A stretch of 13,149 nt of DNA from DASQFQ01 sp039934455 (lineage in GTDB: Bacteria; Actinomycetota; Thermoleophilia; Solirubrobacterales; Solirubrobacteraceae), in NCBI GenBank assembly GCA_039934455.1, contig JBDTMF010000119.1, positions 1 through 13,149 on the forward strand, in the 5' to 3' direction. A program made the translations under genes and the position numbers. Below, piece by piece: positions 6,365 through 13,149 of this stretch. The notes below the pieces were generated by a model. It saw nothing but the letters and a program-made list of their open reading frames with translations. It made no database searches and was not told the origin of the DNA. The first letter of the stretch is position 1, and every line of letters begins with the position of its first letter.

Positions 6365-8920
6365 GTGGCCCCGTCCGACACCTCTCCGCTCAGCGCCGCC
6401 CATCGCCTCTCCGAGGCGCTGCTGTCCGCGCGCTCGGCCGAGGCGGTCGGCACGGCGCTGATGGAGGGGCTGCAGGCCGCGCTCGCGGTGGACCAGGTCC
6501 ACCTCACCGAGGTCTCCCAGGACGGTGACATCGGCCAGGGCACGGTCGGCGGCTCCCGGGGGCCGGGCTACCGGCAGTGGCTCGGCGGGCCGTCGCTGAT
6601 CTCCAGCGTGATCGAGGCGGGGGCCCCGGTCGCGGTGCCCGACGCGCCGGGCGACCCGACCCTCCGCCAGGATCTCGTCGAGCGCTTCTCGGCCGCCTCG
6701 CTGCTGGGCGTGCCGGTGCGCTGGGGCGGCGAGGTCCGCTTCGTCGCCGTCGTCATCACCCACGAGCGCCGGAGCTACGAGCCGCACGAGATCGAGCTCG
6801 CGGAGACCCTCGCCAACCAGGCTGCGATCGCGCTCGCGCTGCTCGAGGCCGAGCGCAGCCGCGCCGCCAGGGCGGAGCAGGACGCCGCGCTCACCCGCGC
6901 GGCGATCGCCCTCAACGCCTCGCTGGAGCTCGTCGAGGTGCTCGAGACCCTGAGCCGCGAGGCCGACCTCGCGGTCGGCGGCTCGCTCGCCGGCGTGTAC
7001 CTCGCCGACGGCTCGGGTGGCGGCGTCGCGACGGCGGGCCACAACACGCCCGAGGACTGGAAGGGGATCGTCATGGCCCGCGGCGAGGGCATCGCCGGGC
7101 GCGTGCTCGAGACCGGGCGCGCCTTCGTGACGAACGCGTACCAGGAGGACGTCGAGCTCCCCCCGCACCCGGCCCTGCGCCGGCTCCAGACCGCGGTGGG
7201 CCTGCCGATGATCTGGAACGGCGAGCTCAAGGGCGCGCTCTCGGTCGGCTTCGCCGAGATGCGGCGCGTGACCGACGACGACCTGCGCACGCTCGAGGCG
7301 ATCGCCGCCCTCGCGGTGGCCGCCTGCCGCAATGCCGAGGCCTACGAGCACGCGAGCCTCGCCGCCATCACCGACGCGCTCACGGGGCTGCTCAACCACG
7401 GCGCGCTGCATCTGCGCCTGCGGGAGGAGATCTCGCGCTCCCGCCGCAACACCTCGACGCTGACCTGCCTGCTGCTCGACCTGGACAACTTCAAGGCGGT
7501 CAACGACGAGCACGGGCACCTGGCCGGCGACGACATGCTGCGCGCGGTGGCCACGGCCATGCGCGGCCAGCTGCGCGACCACGATGTCGTCGCGCGCTAC
7601 GGCGGCGACGAGTTCGTCCTGCTGCTGCCCGACACCGACGCCGTCGGCGGGCGCGCGGTCGCGGACCGCATCGCCGCCGGCTCGCCGGTGCCCTGCTCGA
7701 TCGGGCTTGCCCAGTGGGAGGAGCCGCTGGGGGCCGACGCGCTGCTCGGCCGCGCCGACCGCGCGCTGCTGCTGGCCAAGCGCACGGGCAAGCAGCGTGT
7801 GACGGTGGCGGACGCCGACCTCGAGCACGAACTCGACCTGACCGACGCCCGCATCGGCTCGCCGGCGGCCACCCTGCGCGACTTCTGGGAGATGGTCGCG
7901 GGCTCCGACTCGGCCCGCGACGCGCTGGAGACGCTGCCCTCCTTCCTGCACCGCGTGACGGGCGCGGAGGAGGTCGCGCTCTACGAGCTCGAGGGCGGCG
8001 ACGTCGTGCGCACCACCGACGCCCATGACAGGGAGGTGCAGGCGTTCACCTGCGAGCGCATCGCCGCGGGCCCCGCGCTCCAGGACCGGCTTGCGGCCGG
8101 GGCGTTCTCGCGGCCGTCGCTCGCCGTCCTGCTGGCCACGCTCGACGTCGAGAGCACGCCCGGCGATCTCGACGCTCCCGCGGGCTGTTACACCGCCGTC
8201 CCGCTCGTGCACGCCGGCCGAGCGCAGGGCCTGATCGTGCTCCGCCTCGAGCGCGACCTCCAGCCGGAGCGGCTGCGGCAGATCGAGGGCCTCGCGCGCC
8301 AGACGATGGCGCTGTTCGGCGCACGCCCCGAGACGGGATCGCCCGCCGCGGTGCAGGCGCTCGCGGCCGCGATCGAGGCGCGCGACAGCTACACGCACCA
8401 GCACTCGGAGCAGGTCGTCGCGCTGGCCACGGACGTCGCCCGCCTGCTCGGCCTCTCGGCGCCCGACCTCGAGCATGTGCGCCACGGCGCGCTGCTGCAC
8501 GACGTCGGCAAGCTCGCGATCCCCAACGAGATCCTCCACAAGCCGGGGCCGCTGACCGACGCCGAGTGGCGAGTGATGGCCGAGCATCCCGTGATCGGCG
8601 AGCGCATCCTCCGGCGCACCCCGCAGCTCGGGCATCTCGCGCCGGTCGTGCGCCACGAGCACGAGCGCTGGGACGGCGGGGGCTATCCCGACGGCCTCGC
8701 GCGCACGGCGATCCCGATCGCCTCGCGGATCATCCTTGCCTGCGACGCCTACAACGCCATGATCACCACGCGGCCCTACCGCGAGGCGATGTCGGCCGAG
8801 CACGCGGCCGCGGAGCTGCGCGCCAAGTCGGGGACCCAGTTCGACCCGCAGGTGGTCGAGGCGCTGCTCGAGCGCCTCTGCGCGGTCAGCGCGGCGGTGT
8901 CGGGAGCTTCGGCGTCGTGA
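6365..8920 (+). CDS. GAF-GAF-GGDEF-HD-GYP cyclic-di-GMP signalling protein
   Basis: An 851-residue cytoplasmic protein with no membrane helix, carrying both synthesis and degradation modules for c-di-GMP. Domains in order: GAF 1 (about 10-160), GAF 2 (about 175-328), GGDEF (about 330-480), a degenerate GAF-like region (about 500-650) and HD-GYP (about 660-840). The cyclase has LDLDNFKAVNDEHGH (371-385), an intact GGDEF signature (413-417) and an inhibitory I-site RDHD (404-407) five residues before it. The segment from GGDEF to SIGLA (445-449) is about 25 residues shorter than usual. The phosphodiesterase has His680, HDVGK (712-716), HERWDGGGYP (766-775) and RPYR (803-806). Both active sites look complete, so it may be bifunctional. 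The GTG start is the only plausible one after the preceding in-frame stop. Its last 35 bases overlap the facing gene. Confidence 0.93.
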   Translation: MAPSDTSPLSAAHRLSEALLSARSAEAVGTALMEGLQAALAVDQVHLTEVSQDGDIGQGTVGGSRGPGYRQWLGGPSLISSVIEAGAPVAVPDAPGDPTLRQDLVERFSAASLLGVPVRWGGEVRFVAVVITHERRSYEPHEIELAETLANQAAIALALLEAERSRAARAEQDAALTRAAIALNASLELVEVLETLSREADLAVGGSLAGVYLADGSGGGVATAGHNTPEDWKGIVMARGEGIAGRVLETGRAFVTNAYQEDVELPPHPALRRLQTAVGLPMIWNGELKGALSVGFAEMRRVTDDDLRTLEAIAALAVAACRNAEAYEHASLAAITDALTGLLNHGALHLRLREEISRSRRNTSTLTCLLLDLDNFKAVNDEHGHLAGDDMLRAVATAMRGQLRDHDVVARYGGDEFVLLLPDTDAVGGRAVADRIAAGSPVPCSIGLAQWEEPLGADALLGRADRALLLAKRTGKQRVTVADADLEHELDLTDARIGSPAATLRDFWEMVAGSDSARDALETLPSFLHRVTGAEEVALYELEGGDVVRTTDAHDREVQAFTCERIAAGPALQDRLAAGAFSRPSLAVLLATLDVESTPGDLDAPAGCYTAVPLVHAGRAQGLIVLRLERDLQPERLRQIEGLARQTMALFGARPETGSPAAVQALAAAIEARDSYTHQHSEQVVALATDVARLLGLSAPDLEHVRHGALLHDVGKLAIPNEILHKPGPLTDAEWRVMAEHPVIGERILRRTPQLGHLAPVVRHEHERWDGGGYPDGLARTAIPIASRIILACDAYNAMITTRPYREAMSAEHAAAELRAKSGTQFDPQVVEALLERLCAVSAAVSGASAS

Positions 8921-9566
8921 CCAGCGTCGCGCTGTAGGTCAGCCGCGCCGTCCGGTACAGGCAGCGGTACTGCGCGAGGTCGCGCAGGTCGAGCTGCGCG
9001 GACTGGATGCCCGGCTGCTGGCAGCCGTCGCGCGCACGGCTCGCGCGCCACGAGGTGTCGTTGCCCATGCCGAGCGCGAGCGCCGGCGCCCAGCTCGGAA
9101 CGCTGAGGGCGATCAGGTAGCCCTTCCTGACGTTGAGCGCGCGGCCGAGCGGGAACTGGACGGTCATCCCGAACCACGGCTGGAGGTTCTGTACGGCGCT
9201 CTTGCCGGTCACGCGGCCGAACAGCTTGGTGCCGGTCTTGAGCACCGAGATGCCGGCCTGCGACGCGCCGCCGTAGTTCTCGTTGAAGAAGCGGATCTGG
9301 CGCGGCCCTGGCGTCCCGAGCGTGATCGTCCAGGCGACGATCTTCCCGTCGGCGGGCGCCTGCATGAGCCCGCGCTGCGCGCCGACCTTCGCCTGGTAGC
9401 CGGTCGTGCGGGAGACCGCCTGGCATGGGTTGGCCGGGCAGGACGGCGCAGTGGTCTGTGCCGTCTGGCCGATCTCGATGATCCGGGCCGACGCGGGCGC
9501 GGCGCCCACGGCCGCGAGTGCGGCCGCGGCGAGCGCGGCGAGGGCTCCCTTGTGGGTCAGGCGCAT
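8886..9566 (-). CDS. Secreted protein of unknown function
   Basis: 226 residues from the ATG at 9566. A GTG five codons upstream (9581) is possible, but the ATG gives a compact signal peptide, MRLTHKG then an Ala-rich core ending APASA, with cleavage near residue 27. The mature protein has four Cys (43, 48, 182, 202), likely two disulphides, and many alternating beta-type segments such as KIVAWTITLG, IRFFNENYGG and MTVQFPLGRALNVRKGYLIAL, suggesting a beta-sandwich. I recall similar hypothetical secreted proteins in Solirubrobacterales, but this is from memory and not a named family. No catalytic motif is evident. Its 3' end overlaps the c-di-GMP gene tail-to-tail. It lies 43 bp downstream of the cold-shock gene and could be read from it. 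Confidence 0.8.
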   Translation of the reverse strand: MRLTHKGALAALAAAALAAVGAAPASARIIEIGQTAQTTAPSCPANPCQAVSRTTGYQAKVGAQRGLMQAPADGKIVAWTITLGTPGPRQIRFFNENYGGASQAGISVLKTGTKLFGRVTGKSAVQNLQPWFGMTVQFPLGRALNVRKGYLIALSVPSWAPALALGMGNDTSWRASRARDGCQQPGIQSAQLDLRDLAQYRCLYRTARLTYSATLVTTPKLPTPPR

Positions 9567-9609
9567 CCCGGCATTGAACACGACAGGGTCGCCCGGGTTG
9601 CGGGCGCCC

Positions 9610-9813
9610 TCAGAGCTTGGCTACGTTGACCGCCTTCGGGCCCTTGTCGCCCTGCTCCTCGTCGTAGGAGACCTTGGTGCCTTCGGCGAGCGATCGGTAT
9701 CCGTCACCCGTGATGCCGCTGAAGTGGACGAACAGGTCACGCCCACCCTCATCCGGCGTGATGAAGCCGAAGCCCTTGTCGTCGCTGAACCATTTGACCG
9801 TCCCGGTGCCCAT
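9610..9813 (-). CDS. csp: Cold-shock domain RNA chaperone
   Basis: 67 residues, the standard size of CspA-family proteins: a five-stranded OB fold that binds single-stranded RNA and DNA and melts mRNA structure. It has RNP1 KGFGFI (13-18) and RNP2 LFVHF (27-31), Trp8 in the first strand (TVKWF), and the C-terminal GPKAVNV strand. AGGAAG (9824-9819) lies five bases before the ATG, a strong ribosome site. Transcription probably starts near the end of the upstream secreted gene and includes a short hairpin-bearing leader. Which Csp paralogue it is, and whether it is cold-induced or constitutive, cannot be told from sequence. Confidence 0.96.
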   Translation of the reverse strand: MGTGTVKWFSDDKGFGFITPDEGGRDLFVHFSGITGDGYRSLAEGTKVSYDEEQGDKGPKAVNVAKL

Positions 9814-9845
9814 TCGTGCTTCCTACCTCGCTGGCTGACACCCTC

Positions 9846-9865
9846 GACCGGCCAGGGGACCGGTC
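9846..9865 (-). promoter_or_regulatory. Leader hairpin and weak promoter of the cold-shock gene
   Basis: GACCGG (9846-9851) and CCGGTC (9860-9865) form a perfect 6-bp stem with an 8-base loop, 32 bases before the csp start codon. Further upstream on the minus strand TTGCGC (9907-9902) and TAGCGT (9883-9878), spaced by 18 bases, weakly resemble -35 and -10 boxes; the -10 overlaps the stop of the preceding gene. The hairpin could instead end transcription of that upstream gene, though it has no T-tract. Confidence 0.3.
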
Positions 9866-9880
9866 CTGACGCTGACAACG

Positions 9881-10462
9881 CTAACCGGAGGGAGCGGTGG
9901 TGCGCAAGGTCAGATTTCCGGTCGTCGGAGCGTCCGGGGCGGTGTCGCGGCAGCCGAGCGGCCGCGGGCAGCGCCGGCCGCGGGTCACGGCCTCGGCGGC
10001 GAAGCGCACGCTCGTCGGCCGGTCGATCGTGGACTGGGCGAAGCGGAGGTAGACGGTGCGCGATGTCGGGCGGGTCACCGTCACGGCGCCGACCTGCCGC
10101 GGGAGCCCGTTGGCGCGGTCGCGCAGCACGCGGCCGCGCAGCAGGTCGCCCTCCTTCTCGGGGGTCACGCACACGAGCCAGTCGGCGGGATCGGATCCCG
10201 GCGCGCGCTTCGTGTAGAGGGTGAGGCAGATCGACCCCGGCGCGCCGGAGGCGGTGCGGAGGTCGTCCGTCGTCCACGGCTTCTCCATCGTGACCTCGCC
10301 GCGGAGGCGCCCGTCGACCCCGCGCGACATCGCCACGCGCACGATGTCGAGCGGGCCGCGGCCGTCGGTCGCCGAGTCCTTGCGGAAGGTCGGGATGATC
10401 TGGGCGGAGGCGAGCGGCGCGAGCACGCCGAGCGCCACCAGGACCGCCACGGCCCGCCTCAC
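9881..10462 (-). CDS. Secreted protein of unknown function, coupled to the HIT gene
   Basis: 193 residues. The N-terminus MRRAVAVLVALGVLAPLASA is a classical Sec signal with ASA cleavage at 20/21. The mature part reads as a beta-rich domain, with DGRGPLDIVRVAM (33-45), where the GPLDI segment resembles strands of small secreted beta-sandwich proteins, and four Cys (79, 98, 165, 171) that could form two disulphides. The tail is Thr/Pro-rich and disordered. The GTG start overlaps the HIT stop in GTGA (10462-10459), so translation is coupled. No catalytic motif is visible and I do not recognise the family. Pairing with an intracellular nucleotide hydrolase gives no clear functional clue. Confidence 0.8.
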   Translation of the reverse strand: MRRAVAVLVALGVLAPLASAQIIPTFRKDSATDGRGPLDIVRVAMSRGVDGRLRGEVTMEKPWTTDDLRTASGAPGSICLTLYTKRAPGSDPADWLVCVTPEKEGDLLRGRVLRDRANGLPRQVGAVTVTRPTSRTVYLRFAQSTIDRPTSVRFAAEAVTRGRRCPRPLGCRDTAPDAPTTGNLTLRTTAPSG

Positions 10463-10875
10463 GACGCGCCGAGATCCTTCGCGGCCGCCGCGATCTCGTC
10501 GCGGTCGCCGGGCTCCGGGTGCCAGGGCAGGCGCAGGGGATCGTTCTCGTAGCGCGGGATCACGTGCAGGTGGAAGTGAAAGACGGTCTGCCAGGCGTGC
10601 TGGCCCGTCGAGTTGAGGAGATTCACCCCGTCCGCGCCGAGCTCGTCGCGCACGCGCTGCGCGAGCTCCTTGGCGGCGAGCGCGACCGCCGTGAGATCCT
10701 CGGGGTCGATGGCGTGGATGTCCGGGGCGTGCTCGCGTGGGACCACGAGCAGGTGGCCGCGAGTTGCGGGATTGATGTCCATGAACGCGACGGTGCGCGC
10801 GTCCTCGTACACACGTACCGCCGGGATTTCCCCCGCCACGATCTTGCAGAACAGGCAGTCCGGATCAGCGGCCAT
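10459..10875 (-). CDS. HIT-family nucleotide hydrolase/transferase
   Basis: 138 residues, full length for the Hint/HinT branch of the histidine triad superfamily. These cytoplasmic dimers hydrolyse AMP-lysine, AMP-NH2 or other nucleoside phosphoramidates. The triad is HFHLHVIPR (His100, His102, His104), with the middle His the expected nucleophile. The N-terminal CLFC (Cys7, Cys10) together with downstream His residues suggests the structural zinc site seen in many bacterial HIT proteins. Other motifs are KIVAGEIPA (11-19), FMDINPATRGHLLVVPREH (31-49) and the nucleotide loop NSTGQHAWQTVFH (88-100). There is no clear Shine-Dalgarno sequence before the ATG, which fits leaderless translation from the short divergent gap. 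It is the first gene of a minus-strand unit with the secreted protein. Confidence 0.95.
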   Translation of the reverse strand: MAADPDCLFCKIVAGEIPAVRVYEDARTVAFMDINPATRGHLLVVPREHAPDIHAIDPEDLTAVALAAKELAQRVRDELGADGVNLLNSTGQHAWQTVFHFHLHVIPRYENDPLRLPWHPEPGDRDEIAAAAKDLGAS

Positions 10876-10911
10876 CGCCGCCGCAGGCTACTTGAATACC
10901 CTCCTGGAGCC
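10876..10911. promoter_or_regulatory. Divergent intergenic gap between HIT and M28 genes
   Basis: Only 36 bp separate the two diverging starts, so promoters must be compact or overlap. TAGCCT on the minus strand (10890-10885) and TACCCT on the plus strand (10897-10902) fit the minimal -10 pattern. Both would give nearly leaderless transcripts. The matches are weak, and nothing else is seen. Confidence 0.25.
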
Positions 10912-12078
10912 ATGGAGCCGGACGTCGACCGCCTGCGCGCCACCGTCGAGCACCTCGCAAGCTTCGACCGGCCATCTGCCTCCGAGGGCGAGCGGCGGGC
11001 GGCGGAGTGGATCCGCGGCGAGCTCGAGACGCTCGGCGTCGCGGCACAGGTCGAGGAGGAGCCGGCGGTCGGCTCGATGTCCCTGCCGCTGGGGCTCCTG
11101 TCGGCCGCGGGCGTGGTCGCGGCGCTGGGCGGGCGCCGGACCGCGGTGCTGGGGCTGCTGGCCGCCGCGGGGATCGTCGACGACGTGTCGGGCGGCCCGC
11201 ACGTCTTCCGCCGCCTCCTCCCCCATCGCCCGACCTTCAACGTCACCGGCACCGCCGGCGACCCGGACGCCGAGGAGACGCTGGTCTTCGTCGCGCACCA
11301 CGATGCCGCCAACGGCGGCCTGATCTTCCGGCCCGAGCTCACGCGGCTCGTGGCCGACACCTTCCCGCGGTGGTACGAGCGCCAGACGACGTCGCCGCAG
11401 ATGATCCGGCTGGTCGCGGCCGGCCCGGCCCTCGCCGGCCTCGGCGCGCTGCTCGGCGTCACACCGCTGCGACGGCTCGGCGGCTGCCTCGCGGCCGGCA
11501 GCGCGCTGGCCTTCTTCGACATCGGCACCCGCACCGTCGTGCCGGGCGCCAATGACAACCTCACCGCGGTCGCGGTGATCCTGGAGCTCGCGCGGCAGCT
11601 GCGCGCGGCACCGGTCAGCGGCGTCCGCGTGCTGCTCGTCTCGACCGGCTCGGAAGAGTCGTTCATGGAGGGCATGCGCGGCTGGGTGCGGCGCCACGGG
11701 CCGGGGCTCGAGCCGGCGCGCACGCGCGTGGTGGTGCTGGAGACGCTGGGCTCGCCCGAGCTGATCCTGCTCGAGGGCGAGGGCATGATCTGGATGACCG
11801 ACTACGACACCGGCGTCCGCGAGCTGCTCGACGGCAGCGCCCGGCGCGCGGGTGTGGCGCTGCGCCGGGGGCTGAAGCTCGGTTTCGCCACGGACGCGCT
11901 GTCGGCATTGCGCGGCGGGCTGCGGGTGGCGACGCTGGCCTCCTGCGACGAATACAAGATGCCCGCCAACTACCACTCGCAGCGCGACATCCCGCGCAAC
12001 GTCGACTTCGGCACGGTGGGCTCGGCCGTGCACGTGGCCTGGGAGGCGATCAGGTCAGCAGCGAGCGGGCGAGGCTGA
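10912..12078 (+). CDS. M28-family zinc metallopeptidase with hydrophobic insertions
   Basis: 388 residues. M28 enzymes are di-zinc aminopeptidases or carboxypeptidases. Ligand candidates in order are His129 with Asp131 in AHHDA, bridging Asp215 in PGANDNLTAVAVILELA, catalytic Glu248 and ligand Glu249 in STGSEES, Glu277 in VVLETLG, and His355 in ANYHSQRD. Glu277 sits where Asp or Glu is allowed. Two hydrophobic blocks are unusual: residues 56-90 before the core, and 164-204 between His129 and Asp215, each long enough for a helical hairpin. This separates the first two ligands by 86 residues instead of the roughly 20 usual in the family. It may therefore be a membrane-embedded peptidase with no signal peptide. 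The open frame extends upstream, but that part overlaps the HIT gene; GGAG lies only 2 bases before the chosen ATG. The last 29 bases overlap the facing gene. Confidence 0.88.
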   Translation: MEPDVDRLRATVEHLASFDRPSASEGERRAAEWIRGELETLGVAAQVEEEPAVGSMSLPLGLLSAAGVVAALGGRRTAVLGLLAAAGIVDDVSGGPHVFRRLLPHRPTFNVTGTAGDPDAEETLVFVAHHDAANGGLIFRPELTRLVADTFPRWYERQTTSPQMIRLVAAGPALAGLGALLGVTPLRRLGGCLAAGSALAFFDIGTRTVVPGANDNLTAVAVILELARQLRAAPVSGVRVLLVSTGSEESFMEGMRGWVRRHGPGLEPARTRVVVLETLGSPELILLEGEGMIWMTDYDTGVRELLDGSARRAGVALRRGLKLGFATDALSALRGGLRVATLASCDEYKMPANYHSQRDIPRNVDFGTVGSAVHVAWEAIRSAASGRG

Positions 12079-13149
12079 TCGCCTCCTCGCGAGAGGCGAT
12101 CTCGCCCGCGTAGCGCGCCTCCTCGAGCGCCGTGAGCAGCGAGCCCAGGTGCGGGCCGGGCTCGATCCCCAGCGTGGCCGCCAACTCGTCGCCCCGCACC
12201 AGCGGCGCCCGCCGCCGCTCGGCGCGGCGCTCGAACGCCGGCCCGAGCAGGTCGCGGGCGAGCTCGAGGTGCGCCGCGATCGCAGTCTCGGCGTTGCGCC
12301 CGCGCGTCGCGAGGCGGTCGGCGACCGTGAAGATCGTGACGTCGGCCGCGTAGGGATCGGTCGCGGCCAGGTAGCGCCAGATCGCGCGCCGCGACAGCGG
12401 GCGCTCGTGGACGAGGAAGCCGAGCCGCAGGTGGTGGCGCGTGAGCGCGGCGACGTAGTCGGCGACCCGCTGCGAGGCGCGCAGCCGGCGCAGCACAACG
12501 CGGGCGAGCTCGGCGCCCTCCGAGTCGTGCCCCACGAACGTCACGCGGCCGTCGGGGCGGTAGGCGCGCGTGGCCGGCTTGGCCGCGTCGTGCAGCAGCG
12601 CCGCGAAGCGCATCGCGTCGCCCCGGGTGAGGTCGTCGCCGAGCGGCTCGGCCAGCAGCGCGCGCACGGCGGCGGCGTGCTCGCCGAGCTCGTGTGCGCC
12701 GGCCTGCACGGAGGCGACGGCCTCGAGCACCTCGAGCGTGTGGTCGTGGACGTCGCGGTGGTGGAAGACGTTCTGCTCGACGCCGCGCAGCGCGGCCAGC
12801 TCGGGCAGCGCGACCGCGACGACGCCGAGATCCTCGGCCAGGAGCAGGCCCTCGGCGGGGCGCTCGGCGCCGACGACCCGCTTGAGCTCGGCGAACACGC
12901 GCTCGGGCGCCACGCTCCCCAGCCCGGGCGCCTGCCGGCGTACCTCCTCGCGCGTCTCCGGGTCGAGCTCGAGCCCGAGCTCGACCGCCAGGCGCGCCGC
13001 GCGCAGTGTGCGCAGCGGGTCATCGGCGAGCGCGACCGCCGAGACCATCCGCAGCCGCCGCGCCTCCAGATCGGCGCGCCCGCCGTGGGGATCGAGCAGC
13101 TCGCCGCCGGCCAGCGGCAGCGCCATCGCGTTGATCGTGAAGTCGCGGC
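12050..13149 (-). CDS. tRNA nucleotidyltransferase/poly(A) polymerase with HD domain (5' partial)
   Basis: Class II nucleotidyltransferase that adds or repairs the tRNA 3' CCA end, or adds poly(A) tails. The gene runs off the window edge. The first complete codons read RDFTINAMALPL, the conserved RRDFTINAMA motif that follows the catalytic palm. The palm itself, with its GS and DxD residues, lies outside. Then come DDPLRTLRAARLAVELG (numbering from the Met of that motif, 35-51), the nucleotide-recognition helix, and an HD domain with HDHT (127-130), LLHDAAKP (177-184) and a distal GHDSEGAELA segment typical of CCA enzymes with phosphohydrolase activity. About 366 residues are visible. CCA-adding and poly(A) activity cannot be separated without the N-terminus, though the HD domain favours CCA addition. 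The 3' end overlaps the M28 gene tail-to-tail. Confidence 0.93.
   Translation of the reverse strand, partial: RDFTINAMALPLAGGELLDPHGGRADLEARRLRMVSAVALADDPLRTLRAARLAVELGLELDPETREEVRRQAPGLGSVAPERVFAELKRVVGAERPAEGLLLAEDLGVVAVALPELAALRGVEQNVFHHRDVHDHTLEVLEAVASVQAGAHELGEHAAAVRALLAEPLGDDLTRGDAMRFAALLHDAAKPATRAYRPDGRVTFVGHDSEGAELARVVLRRLRASQRVADYVAALTRHHLRLGFLVHERPLSRRAIWRYLAATDPYAADVTIFTVADRLATRGRNAETAIAAHLELARDLLGPAFERRAERRRAPLVRGDELAATLGIEPGPHLGSLLTALEEARYAGEIASREEAISLARSLLT

Noticed and set aside
5717..8803. Minus-strand open frame of 1028 codons opposite the c-di-GMP gene
   Set aside because: It is antisense to a gene with many intact motifs; its composition (Arg, Gly, Ala, His, Asp) is typical of antisense frames in high-GC DNA, and no domain is recognisable.
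10519..10911. Longer M28 peptidase starting at 10519
   Set aside because: The extension is antisense to the HIT gene, and the M28 similarity begins only after the ATG at 10912.

Overview
The window is very GC-rich, densely coded and actinobacterial in style: GTG starts, short gaps, Ala/Arg-rich proteins and strong G/C bias at third codon positions. The actinobacterial haem-copper oxidase genes, the Ser/Thr/Pro-rich lipoprotein and a secreted protein of a type I associate with Solirubrobacterales together suggest class Thermoleophilia. That placement is an inference; there is no rRNA or other marker here.

Bases 1-3234 (+) are the distal part of a cytochrome c oxidase operon: ctaD (5' end outside the window), a tandem universal-stress-like protein, ctaE, and a 36-residue single-helix membrane protein that is easy to miss. 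CtaD carries the YSHPxVY signature of A2-type oxidases in place of GHPEVY. Facing this operon (3288-5591, -) are a GT4-type glycosyltransferase and, 21 bp downstream of it, a lipoprotein that fuses a class I cytochrome c to a type-1 copper (plastocyanin-like) domain. The lipoprotein is a plausible electron donor to the oxidase.

Bases 5643-8920 (+) hold a small zinc-ribbon protein, a low-complexity lipoprotein and an 851-residue c-di-GMP signalling protein (GAF-GAF-GGDEF-degenerate sensor-HD-GYP). Bases 8886-10875 (-) hold, in transcription order, a HIT hydrolase translationally coupled to a secreted protein, a cold-shock protein and a second secreted protein. Diverging from the HIT gene is an M28-family metallopeptidase (+) whose catalytic core is interrupted by a hydrophobic insertion. 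The window ends in a 5'-truncated tRNA nucleotidyltransferase/poly(A) polymerase with an HD domain (-).

No tRNA, rRNA, CRISPR array, insertion sequence or phage gene was seen, and no gene-free stretch exceeds about 100 bases. The most unusual content is in the respiratory block: the stress-like gene embedded between two core oxidase subunits, the tiny membrane protein, and the cytochrome-cupredoxin fusion next door.
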